From: Saprolegnia diclina VS20
Lineage: Eukaryota; Oomycota; Saprolegniomycetes; Saprolegniales; Saprolegniaceae
Assembly: GCF_000281045.1 (NCBI RefSeq)
Contig: NW_008246085.1
Location: 681,205-738,130 of the forward strand
Reading direction: 5' to 3'
Length of the DNA stretch: 56,926 nucleotides
The position numbers and the translations under genes are program-made. Under the pieces are notes generated by a model, which did not search any database, was not told the origin of the DNA, and saw nothing but the letters and a program-made list of their open reading frames with translations. Shown piece by piece: positions 43,310 through 53,126 of this stretch. Numbering within the stretch: position 1 is the stretch's first letter; each line of letters starts with the position of its first letter.

Positions 43310-43645
43310 CTATGGCGTCAAGTCGACGAGAAGCGCGACGATCTCGGCGTCGATCGCTGCGGGGTCCGTTGCGTCAAATGCGATCGGGTCGAAGCGGGGT
43401 GGGTTGTCCAGCAGCAGCGCCAGCACCGGCCACGCGTCGTAGCAGCTGTTGTTGTCGGCGTCGTCGGCCGCGAACGGCACGGGCTCGGGCAGCGCTTTGG
43501 TTCTAGCGCGCTTGGAGATGTGTTTCTTCTGGATGATGTTGGCCTTCTGGCGGTGGTAGACGCAAAAGTTGTGCAGCGACCCGTTGCGCTTGCGCGTCCG
43601 TGGCTCGAAGCAGGCCTTGTACGCGTACTTGCACCGCTGCTCCAT
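43310..43645 (-). CDS. Small protein with C-x6-C-x15-C-x2-H motif (copy A)
   Basis: 111 residues from the ATG at 43645; a longer frame upstream is open, but this start aligns with copy B. It has CKYAYKAC, then RTRKRNGSLHNFC, then VYHRQKAN, giving C-x6-C-x15-C-x2-H, followed by a Lys/Arg cluster (KKHISKRAR). The C-terminal half is acidic and ends with an amphipathic helix AAIDAEIVALLVDL. The pattern suggests a small zinc-binding, nucleic-acid-binding protein with an acidic activation-like tail; this is inference. I recognise similar Tyr-Lys-Cys and HRxKAN sequences only as uncharacterised oomycete proteins. The 3' end is duplicated almost exactly at 44975-45029. Confidence 0.65.
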   Translation of the reverse strand: MEQRCKYAYKACFEPRTRKRNGSLHNFCVYHRQKANIIQKKHISKRARTKALPEPVPFAADDADNNSCYDAWPVLALLLDNPPRFDPIAFDATDPAAIDAEIVALLVDLTP

Positions 43646-44506
43646 ACGTCGCCAAATCCAAAATGCAAGTCGACCGTTATGCGGCGGTACTCCATCGAAC
43701 CGTTCGATCGCCATCCAGTCATGCTACGAGGTTGCCTCCTCCAACTGCCAGAATGCCGGGTAACTGATGCACGCCCTTGATGACGGCGGCGGGCATGCGC
43801 GCTTCCTGCTTCCTTGAGCTTGTCGGTCAAGAGGCTAGGATCGGCGATAGAACCAAATGGTTGTCCAACGGGTGCATACGTACGCGTGGTAGGTACCTGG
43901 ACCGAGCCGGTCTCGTCCGGAGATTGCGCAACGTTTACCCCCCAACGTCGATGGTTCTCATGCCCGTTGCGCTTCGTGCGAACGCTAGTAAAGGTTCGAG
44001 CTCGCTGTGGACGGACGGCTGTGATGATCGACGCTCGCTGCGCCGTCCGATGTGCGAGGATTTCGTCAGGTGACATTGCGCTGGTGGTATGCGCCGACGT
44101 TGCGTTTGTTCTGAAGATACTTCTCGCTTCAAGCTCTTCGAAACCCTTGCAGCTTGCAACGTTCGCTGCTGTTCCGGCGAGATTTCGGACTTAGCCATCG
44201 GACTTAGCCATCGGACTTGGGCAAGAACCGAGCCGACGGCAGGCCCAAAACTGAGATTGCAAGTTGTCTTCCTGGCGGTTGGGACGGGTTGCGACTTGGA
44301 CATCGGAGGCTCCTGTTGTCTGCAAACCAAACCCAGGACCTTGCAACGGATGAGCGGAAACGGGAGGCGGCTGGTGCTGTTCAGAGCAGTTGGAACGCGG
44401 TGGCTCACGCACGCTGACCGACATTGCATCAGCTGCTCACTGAACCCATCGCGCCACCCAGCTACTCGCAACAACGGGGTGCGAATTCAGTTTCCGATTG
44501 GTTTGG
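43646..44506. other. Spacer between motif-protein copies A and B
   Basis: It may include upstream exons of copy A: a minus-strand frame runs from 44076 but does not keep the motif frame without an unproven intron. The minus-strand word GTTGGGGGGTAAAC lies at about 43938-43951 and recurs upstream of copy C at about 45633-45646. A short tandem repeat of GGACTTAGCCATC occurs near 44185-44215. No other gene seen. Confidence 0.4.
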
Positions 44507-44776
44507 ATGGACCCAGCGAGTCTGTGCCACTACTCGTACAAGGCGTGCTACAACGTCCGCGACCGGAAGCGCAACGGCGACCTCCACAAGCTCTGCGCCT
44601 TCCACCGCTGCAAGGCCAACGCATCGCACCGCAAGCACGTCCTCAAGCGGGCGTCGCTCACGCCACCAGACGACGACGACGCCTTTTACTGTCTAGCGCT
44701 CGAGCCGCTTCGGTTCGACGACACGTCATGGCCCACAGTCGACATGGAGACGATCCAGATGCTCCTATCTCTCTAA
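44507..44776 (+). CDS. Small protein with C-x6-C-x15-C-x2-H motif (copy B)
   Basis: 89 residues, single exon, on the opposite strand to copies A and C. It has CHYSYKAC, then RDRKRNGDLHKLC, then AFHRCKAN and RKHVLKRA: the same C-x6-C-x15-C-x2-H spacing and basic patch as copy A. An acidic middle (DDDDAF) and a short amphipathic end (VDMETIQMLLSL) follow. Upstream at 44497-44501 is a reverse CCAAT box. It is about 20 residues shorter than copy A in the acidic tail. Likely a nuclear DNA- or RNA-binding regulator, but this is inference from composition only. Confidence 0.65.
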   Translation: MDPASLCHYSYKACYNVRDRKRNGDLHKLCAFHRCKANASHRKHVLKRASLTPPDDDDAFYCLALEPLRFDDTSWPTVDMETIQMLLSL

Positions 44777-44974
44777 TTGTATGTAAATCAACCTGCAAGT
44801 GATCACCTTCGCTCGCTGTGCGGGACGACGGAAACGGGCTTCTCCCTGGTGGGTTGCATAACGAACGGATGACTCGTCAAGGCGCAGCGGCCTCCTCAAC
44901 GGCGTCAGAGCGTCGTGTCGTAGCAGCAGAAGTAGTAGAAGTACGCGGTGTGTATTAGAGGTGGAGCGATATAT

Positions 44975-45029
44975 CTATGGAACGAGGTCGACGAGAAGCG
45001 CGACGATCTCGGCGTCGATCGCTGCGGGG
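44975..45029 (-). CDS. Third copy of motif family (C), only the C-terminus visible
   Basis: The last 17 codons (AAIDAEIVALLVDLVP and stop) are nearly identical to copy A, differing by one residue before the last. The N-terminal part runs into an assembly gap at 45030-45417. Beyond the gap, 45418-45736 is open in this strand but does not show the C-x6-C motif, so the motif must sit inside the gap or this copy is degenerate. Confidence 0.6.
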
Positions 45030-45417
45030 NNNNNNNNNNNNNNNNNNNNNNNNNNNNNNNNNNNNNNNNNNNNNNNNNNNNNNNNNNNNNNNNNNNNNNN
45101 NNNNNNNNNNNNNNNNNNNNNNNNNNNNNNNNNNNNNNNNNNNNNNNNNNNNNNNNNNNNNNNNNNNNNNNNNNNNNNNNNNNNNNNNNNNNNNNNNNNN
45201 NNNNNNNNNNNNNNNNNNNNNNNNNNNNNNNNNNNNNNNNNNNNNNNNNNNNNNNNNNNNNNNNNNNNNNNNNNNNNNNNNNNNNNNNNNNNNNNNNNNN
45301 NNNNNNNNNNNNNNNNNNNNNNNNNNNNNNNNNNNNNNNNNNNNNNNNNNNNNNNNNNNNNNNNNNNNNNNNNNNNNNNNNNNNNNNNNNNNNNNNNNNN
45401 NNNNNNNNNNNNNNNNN
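45030..45417. other. Assembly gap (388 N)
   Basis: All bases are N. The gap starts inside a region duplicated from 43320-43370, which suggests a failed repeat assembly. Confidence 0.98.
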
Positions 45418-46172
45418 CCTCGCGTACATGCCTCCACAAGGCGCAAGTACTAGCAGTGGTCGCATAAAACGCGCGCGTCCTTGATCCCGCCGGCTCGCTG
45501 TGGCTTCCACTGCGACGACGCAAGACCCTCGTGGCGCAAATGCTGATTTGTCGAAGGTGCATTATTTTAGACGTTGCGGTGGAACCGGATTCGTCGGGGG
45601 GTTGGCTCACGCCTGGGAAGCTCGGTGATCGCTGCAGTTTACCCCCCAACAGAGACCAGTGAGTAATGCCACGTACCGTACGCAGGGTACTACTGTGCTG
45701 TCGTGAACTGCACCAGACTGGACGCATACTGCACATGGAGGATGCGCTTGCACTGCTGCTCCCTTGCGACCAAGTGTTTTTGTTCGTATTTTGAGCGCCG
45801 TTTCTCGGCTATCAGCCTTCGTTCCGATGTGATGTGTCAGCCCAGTCGACGCACCCATGGGAGCACTTCTGCCCTCAGTGGCCTGCAAGATTCTCTATGG
45901 AACGCGATTGGCCGAGAGAAGTAATGCGCAAGTGTGTCGTAGGACGAGCGAGCTTCGTGTGCCCATCGAATGCCCTTGGTTTGACCGCCAAGCGCGGGGT
46001 GGCACTGCAGCGGTGACCACGTCATCATTGCAGTTGCCTTCCACATTGGCTGCCAACACACGCGATCAACGCCTGTCGCCACTACCCATGCGATCACGGC
46101 GGCTTAACGTGATGACTATCGCTGCACCAAGAAGAAGAGCGGTATCATGACGCAACATGCGATGGTTCAAGG
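45418..46172. other. Intergenic region after the gap
   Basis: Contains the minus-strand word GTTGGGGGGTAAAC at about 45633-45646, also found upstream of copy A. Several short frames without motifs. No gene called. Confidence 0.35.
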
Positions 46173-47408
46173 TTACGGCCGGGGTCGCGCAAACCAGCAG
46201 CTCACGGAGAAGCTCACGTCGAGCGACTGCACAAAGTGCCAGAACCCAGGCGGGAGGTAGAGCATGTCGCCCGGGTGCAGCGTGCACTCGAGGTACGGCA
46301 CGCTAAGAAACGCTGGGAACGCGTCGGCGTCGACGTCCTCGACCTTGACCTGCGACGTGTTGGAGAGGAGGCCCTCGACCGCGTAGAGCTGTGCGTCCGG
46401 CGCATACAGCCGAAGGTACTTGCGCCCGACAACTTGACACAGCAGGTTGTGTGCCGGGTCAAAATGCAGCGGCGAAATCGTCTTGGCCGGTCCGAACCAC
46501 GCGTTCACGACAACCTCGTCATCGTCGTCATCGTCATCATCGTCGTCATCGTCGGGGAGTGCGCAGTAGTCGGGGACGCAGATATCCCGGCGCAGGGGTG
46601 GTATCTACACATTCGACATTATCTGACGACGTAGCATGGGACATACCTGCTCGAAAAGCGCGTGCTGGGCCAAATAGCCTGTGTTGGCGCCAGGTTTGGC
46701 AATGTGCTCGTCAATGAACTGGCCCAGCGGCATGAGCGTCTGCGACCAGTCGTCTTCCAAGTAGCTCGAGCCGATCTCGATGGGCACGGTGCGAATGCCC
46801 GCGACGCGCTTGAGGTACTGCAAGTCGGCCCAGCCCCGTTGACTGCCGTCCAGCCCCATGGCAGGCCAATGGTCCATGGCTCCTCGGATCACAACTGGCC
46901 GCCGCGGCCGCATGTAGCGTTCGCGGAACGTTGCCATCGATGGCGGAGAGATGCATTCGATGACCGTCGCCAGCGCTGGGAGCGGGTAGAGCGCTACGTG
47001 CTCGCGCGACCGAACGCACTGCCGCTTTGGTGCGTCTTGCTCGACCGACGCCGCTCGTGAGCCTCTGGCGCTCGTCGAATCGACTGCCGGGATATCGTCA
47101 CGGGGCAGCGTCTCGATGAGCGACTCCATCATAGCATGCAAGTCGTGGCCGTACGGTCCAGCCATGAGGAGGCCTGTGTCCAGAGTCTGGATCGCGGTCG
47201 CCGTGTCGGACGTGGCGGCCTGGGCCTGTGCGAGGAGGTGGCAAGCGCGGGCAAAGCGTTGCCGCCACACGACGTCGACCTCGCTCCACTTGCCGAGGTG
47301 CAGCCGGTCCCAGATGCGGTGGACCGCTTCCTCGGCAGCACCATGCGCGGCCCCGTAGTTCTGCGCTGCGACCAGCTCGGCGGCTTGTGCCAGCAGCGCT
47401 TCTTCCAT
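46173..47408 (-). CDS. KDM8: KDM8/JMJD5-like JmjC dioxygenase, 2 exons
   Basis: Exons 46647-47408 and 46173-46604 join across a 42-bp intron to 397 residues. The helical N-terminus with WDRLHLGKWSEVDVVWRQRF resembles JMJD5. The JmjC core starts near FRERYMRPRRPVVIRGAMDH and has the Fe-binding HxD in LHFDPAHNLLCQVVG and the distal His in LYLPPGFWHFVQ, with RKYLRLYAP contacting 2-oxoglutarate. All three iron ligands are present. JMJD5 enzymes hydroxylate arginine in target proteins. Twelve consecutive Asp residues interrupt the core just before the NAWFG segment; they are encoded by a GTCATC-type microsatellite at about 46515-46552. It starts 104 bp from the divergent deaminase-Tudor gene. Confidence 0.87.
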
Positions 47409-47512
47409 GGCACAATCAATGCTGGTTGTATCCGGATATGACCAAACGCAATCTCAATCCTGTTTCTGTTTCGACACACTGTTTTGGGACCGAGCGTACC
47501 GGTAGTTACGCC
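47409..47512. promoter_or_regulatory. Divergent promoter (KDM8 / deaminase-Tudor) with TATCCGGATA
   Basis: 104 bp between two divergent ATGs. The perfect palindrome TATCCGGATA sits at 47429-47438, 21 bp from the KDM8 start and 75 bp from the other. Confidence 0.5.
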
Positions 47513-50500
47513 ATGACACGGCAGCGCGTGCCGCAGGACCCCCTCCGGGGCATGGAGGTCCATGTGCAGAAGGTCTTGGACTCGGCGCGTCAAGCTGCGC
47601 TCAAGCGCTACAAAGGGCCGGCGGCGAAGAAGCCGCCGTTGCTCGCGCACGCAGCATGGAAGTGCCACGCCGCCCTCGACGCGCTGCGCAGGTCCTCGTC
47701 GTCCGAGCATAGGTACATACATACCTGTATATTCTCTACGCTGACCGCTGGCGCTGATCTCGCAACATTTCGACAGTGTCGATGACAGCTGCGCCGTGCA
47801 GCCCGTCTCGGCAGACGTCCTCAACCGAGAAGCGACCGAGGACGAAGCTGCCTACGCCCAGCGCGTCGAACGCCGCATTAAGCGATATGCGCAGCACTAC
47901 TCGCACGGTCTTGACGCCATCAGCAGTCGCAGAGGCACGACGAAGAGCACAGCATTGATCGACGCCGCCGTCCATCTGCAGACCTCGTGCCGTCACACGA
48001 ACGACGCGGGCGCGTCCATCGGCGTCGCGGTGCTCAGCCGCAGCGGCAACCTCTACACGGCAGCAACGCAGGCTCCGAGCCTCGGCGTGTGCCCCGAGCG
48101 GCTAGCCCTCCTCAAGCTCGCGTCCGAAGAGAGCGAGAGCGGTGTCGACGGCGTCGCAATCAGCTCGTCCGACGCGCTCTTCTTCCCGTCGCCGTGCGGC
48201 GACTGTCGGCAGTTGATGGCGCAGTTCGGTGATTTTCCCATCTACCTCATCCGCAAGTCGCTCGAGTACGAGCGGACAACGGCGTTTGCGCTCTTTCCGC
48301 AGGCTTTGCAGCAGCCGCACGTACTGCCATCAGCCCATCCTGCGCCGACGACCACCTGGTCGCATGCCCGGTCGCAGATGCGGCCCCGCGCGCAGATGCA
48401 AGCGCGCGACTGGGGTCCCGACCACGTTCTCGACTGGCTCATCGAGGACGTGGGTCTGCCCGAGTACGCCCATGTGTTTCAAACGCACGGCGTGGACGGC
48501 GCGATGCTGCAGTATCTGCAAGAGTCGGACCTCGAGTTCCTCCTCCGCATCACCAACGTACTCCACCGGAAGCGCATCAGTCTCTGCTTGGACCGTCTCC
48601 GTGCTGCAGGTACACTGAGATTCCTCGTGATTTGAGATGGAGTGTCAGTAGATGCATCCGATGGCGTTGCCTTTGCTCAGCTCGACGACTACCTCGCCGT
48701 GCTGGACATGGACCGCATCAACGTTCGTATTGGCATCTTTGGCGTGTTGTGGTTCACATGCTGAGGCTGTAGGTTGTCGCCAAGCTCAAGGTCGCCTTTG
48801 ACGCGGCCGACGTCAACAGCTCTGGCACCCTCAGCTTCGAGGAGATCAAGCAGGCGCTCACTCGCCTCGAGTACGCTGTCGACGCATCGGCGGTATCACA
48901 GTCAATACGACTGCAATATCTCCTTGCGCTAGTAGGTCGAACGCTGGATCCAAAGCCGCTCGACAGAGGCCCGCGTGACGTTCCCCGAGTTTGCGCTGGC
49001 GGTGGTGACGGCGTACTCCAAGTCGACGTCACTCCCCGTGCTGCCGCTGCCCAAGCTGGACGTGGCCGCGATTCGCCAGTCGTTTGAGCGCGTCGACGCC
49101 AACGGCAACGGCGTCATCGACAAGCGAGAGCTCTTGCGCGCGCTCGAACTCCTCGGGCGCAGCGACTGCGAAGCCAAGGTCGCCGACTGGTTTGCCAACG
49201 CCGACGAAGACCGGTCGGGCTCGATTTCATTTCCAGAATTTGTGCTGCGCTACACCCAGCTCCAGAATCTGGATGTGACGCCGCTCCGGAACGCCTTTGA
49301 TCGAGTGACACCGCACGGGGCGGTCTGCCCGCTGCTGCAGCTCCCACTCGTGTTTCGCGAGCTCTTTGTCCGGTACGATGGTACAGCGCTCGACCGATAC
49401 ATGGCCGCGAGGAAGGAGCAGACGACCGGACTCTCGTTCCCCGAGTTCCTCGTCATCTACCATCTCTTTGTGACCGAGCCCGAGCCCGTACGTGCGTCGT
49501 CATTTCACAGCAGCGTCAAGAGCCCGGCGCTAGGTGCAAACGACCGAGCAGGTGCATCGGTACCGCATCGTGCAGCTACAGCAGTCCGGCCACGTGCGGC
49601 TCTGCACCAAGCCTCCAGTTGCATCGAGCCCCCACAAGCCGTACGAGAATCGGGCTCATTGAAGGCTTTACGACCTGGTTTGGACATAGGAGCCAGCAAA
49701 CAAGTACGAGCGAGGCGCCGTCCAAGCTCATGCAGTTCCAGCAAGCGTACGACGACGCATCGATGCTTCACGGCGTCTCCAACACAGTAGTAGGAGGAAG
49801 CGCCGGGAAGAGACCAAGGACGACGACACCGACGAAGACGAGAGCAAGCTTGCCGACGAGGTTGCTTTGAGCGTCTGTTGCCAAGTTGACGCACGTTTCT
49901 CGCATAGTTTGCGCACGTCCACGAAGCCTTTGTCCGCTTCCGAGCCAAGCGCGTGACGACGCCCGAGGCCGTCCAGGCGCTGACCGAGCTCGGGCTCGTG
50001 CTTCCTCGGGCCCAGGTAGTTTTTTCGCTGTCGACGGTTGAAGCAGCGTGACTAGATGCTGGCTTACTTTACGAGCCATGGCTTTGGCACTGCGCGCGAC
50101 ATCTCGTATGCGGACTTGGTTCGGAGCTACCAAGCGCTTCGAATGGCGTCGCCAGCGTTCAACAAGGCGGTAGCGCGCCGCCACCACCGAGAACACCACG
50201 GCCGTACGATTGTACCTGCGTCCCACACCACTGACCTTTGTGCTGCAGATGCCAAGAGAATGCAAGCGGCTGAGGTATGCAAGTGACTCTCAGAGCACGT
50301 GACACGTTGGCGCGTAGGCGTTGCTCAACGGAGCTAACGGGAAACCGTTCACGCGCATCGAGTTTGACGCGTACTGCCGGCGCCAGCACGCAGCGCACGA
50401 GGACGACGCCAAGGAAGACGACGAGCTGCCGCCGTCCAAGCACCGCGCCGCTGAAATCGACAAGCTCTACCGCGCGCACGCGGCCCGCCGAGAAGCGTAC

Positions 50501-52357
50501 GCTGCCTACCTCGAATGCGACTGCGACGACAGTACGTAGACGCCTGCCGCCCTCGAGCGACTCGGACGAAGACTCGGACGACGACGTGGCGCCTCGGTAG
50601 GTGCTGGTTGCCAAGGTCTCGATGCGACAAGCGGTATGGGAGTAGGCGCCAGCGACGTCCAGGCGTGGAGGTCGGTGACCGCGTCGTCGACAAGACGCGG
50701 GCGCTGGGACCGGCGACGGTCATTCGTCTCTACCCGGCGTACGGTGTCTGCGACCTGCACTTGGACTCGGGGCCCAAGCGGCGCAACGTCGACGTCACGT
50801 CCCTCGTGCGCTTCCGTGACAAACCGCTCGCGTCGTTCGCGGCACCCGAGCTCTTTGCAGTTGGCGACAGCGTCAATGTGCGCTACAAGGGCACAAAGCT
50901 GTGGCGCGCCGGCGTCATCAAGAAGGTCCGGTCAACCGAACGCGCGTACGACGTCAGGTATGCGCGCGACGAGGTTGAGAAGCACGTGTCGCACCACCAC
51001 GTCCGCCGCGCTCTGGCTGCAGCGCTCGAGTCCGACGAGGTATATCGACTTCTTCCTATCGCCGAGGTGCATCGAGGTTTAGGGCCTGGTCGAAGGCGCC
51101 AAGGTCGAGGCCCGGACGCGCGAGTGCGCCACGTTCTTACCTGGTCGCATTCTCTGCGTGCGCACGAACGGCACGTTCGACGTGCGCTTCAAGCACGAGG
51201 ACGGCGCCGTCAAGGAGCGGCTGCCCAAAAAGTGGCTCCGACTGCGAGCCAAGGACGGTGACAAGGACGGAGACGACACTCAGTTTGAGGTCGGTGACGC
51301 TGTGCAGAAGCAAGCGCACGGCGCCATCCAGCGGGGCGTCGTCGCGCGCTGCCGAAGCGACGGGTCCTACGACGTCGAGTGGGACGACGGCGAGGACGAG
51401 ACGCATGTCAAGCCATCGACGCTCCAGCCGGCAGCCTCCGCGGTGGGCGCACCTACCGTCCAGCTGTGTCATTGACGGCTTTGGCATTAGCAAGCGCTCA
51501 CCATGGGCGACCTGGTGGAAGCGCGCTTTGGCGGCAAGGACAAGTACTTCAAAGGCAAGATCACCCACGTCCATAGCGATGGCTCCTACGACATTGAGTA
51601 CGACGACGGCGACGAGGAGCGTCGAGTGGACCCAGCGCTCGTGCGCCGGCGCGACCAGCCCAAGGTCGTCAAGCACCCGGTCCCTGTGCTCCAACCACGT
51701 GTCTCGTAGCTCACCAAGGGTGCAGTCGTGGAGGCTAGGTATGGCGGCAAGGACAAGTACTTCAATGGCAAGATCACCCATGTGCATGGCGACGGATCGC
51801 TGGACATCGAGTACGACGACGGCGACGAGGAGCGCCGCGTAGACCCAGGACTGGTGCGCCTGCTGCCAACGACCAAAGGGACACCTCGCAGCAAGGTGCG
51901 ATCATATCTTCGTTCAGGCGGCTTGACATGGTGTTCTAGTGGGCCAAGGGCGATCTGGTGGAAGCGCGCTTTGGCGGCAAGGACAAGTATTTCAAAGGCA
52001 AGATCACCCATGTGCACGGCGACGACTCGCACGACATCGAGTACGACGACGGCGACGAGGAGCGGCGCGTGGACCCAGCGCTGGTGCGTCTGCCAGCCAA
52101 GAGCAGCACCAAGCCCCAGGTCTGCTTCGCGTTACGATGTATCCATCTCATGCGATCCCTCCCAGTTCAAGAAGGGCGATCTCGTGGAGGCGCGCTTTGG
52201 CGGCAAGGACAAGTACTTCAAAGGCAAGATCGCGCACGTCCACAGCGATGGGTCGCTGGACGTCGAGTACGACGACGGCGACCGAGAGACGCGCGTGGCA
52301 GCGTCGCTTGTGCGCCCATCTGCTGACGCGTATGCGGACGACGACTTTGAGGAGTGA
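47513..52357 (+). CDS. Cytidine deaminase-like / SAM / EF-hand / Tudor-repeat fusion protein, 19 exons
   Basis: Exons 47513-47712, 47777-48609, 48652-48722, 48773-48892, 48936-49487, 49534-49640, 49690-49746, 49794-49860, 49908-50015, 50056-50203, 50249-50274, 50318-50496, 50540-50596, 50646-51039, 51083-51442, 51491-51664, 51710-51895, 51940-52119 and 52166-52357 join without a stop to 1336 residues. Domains in order: a cytidine deaminase-like fold (about 120-225) with zinc/catalytic CPERLALLK at about 171 and PCGDCRQ at about 205; a SAM domain (about 278-345); EF-hands with DVNSSGTLSFEE, DANGNGVIDKRE and DEDRSGSISFPE (about 376-510); a charged, acidic linker; and eight Tudor-like repeats (about 850-1336). 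I recall no protein with this order. Each junction obeys GT-AG and phase; two boundaries (51443 and 51665) have in-frame alternatives. Confidence 0.78.
51503..52320 (+). repeat. Four near-identical Tudor-repeat exons
   Basis: Repeat units at 51503-51646, 51719-51862, 51949-52092 and 52175-52318 each encode GD/GA-L/V-VEARF/YGGKDKYF-type sequence ending DPALVR or similar. Exons are phase-0, so each repeat is a cassette. The first three agree at almost every codon; the last is more divergent at its end. Tandem duplication of exon plus intron is the simplest origin. Confidence 0.85.
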
Positions 52358-52413
52358 CTTAGGATGATGAATTATGCAATGGTAAACGCGTGGGCCAGCG
52401 GTGAATAGCTTAG

Positions 52414-53126
52414 TTACATGACCGCGCGGTAGGTCACGTACCGACCGGCGGTCTCGGACGGTCGGATGATCTTGACGACTTGGCCACGGGTCATGCCGTA
52501 GTATCTGCATTGAGGATAAGATCACATAATGCAAAACAATAAGTACCTCGCGATCGGGTCGCTCACTTGCATGCGCGGGAGCTGGCTGTCCTTGAGCTTG
52601 TAGCGCTTGAGGAGCGCGATCTTCTCTTCGCGCGTGAGCACCTTGTGCACGGGCACGAGCGTGTGTTCGGTGATGTCGACGAGGAGCTCCGTCTCCTTAA
52701 AGTGGTCAATCTTGTAGCGCGGCGCCATTTCGTTGAGCGCTTGCTTGGCAAAGGGCGTGATGCCATCCTAGGTGGCATGAGCGCTCGAGAAGCAGCATGG
52801 GTGGCATCTACCTGCACGATGAGGATGGCCTTGGTCACGTTCTCGTCCTTCATGCGGTTGCAGTAGGTGCGGATGGGCTTGACGCCGACCTTGGCGTCGT
52901 CCGGGTAGAAGACGAAGAGGTTGTCGCTCGGGTCGTCGACCTTCTCGACGAGGATGGTCATCATCTCGCGCGTCGGGTTCTCGCCGAACTGGGCCGCGAA
53001 GCCGTCGGTGGTGCGCTTGAGCTCGTCGTCGCTGACGATGTAGCCGCGGTTGGCGAGCATCTTGACCACGGTCTTCCGCACGCGGTACAAGCGCGAGGCC
53101 TCGGGGTTCAGCACCAGCGCGCTCAT
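52414..53126 (-). CDS. RPB5: RNA polymerase subunit RPB5 (RPABC1), 3 exons
   Basis: Exons 52812-53126, 52547-52767 and 52414-52504 join to 208 residues, the usual length. The jaw domain has [19 protein letters not shown], and the assembly domain has [35 protein letters not shown] and the invariant ending [23 protein letters not shown]5 is shared by RNA polymerases I, II and III. The stop is 56 bp from the end of the convergent deaminase-Tudor gene. Introns are 42 and 44 bp. Confidence 0.96.

Noticed and set aside
50497-50596. Possible frameshift or gene end after the acidic linker of the Tudor-repeat gene
   Set aside because: A 43-bp intron (50497-50539) joins the frames cleanly, so no break is needed.
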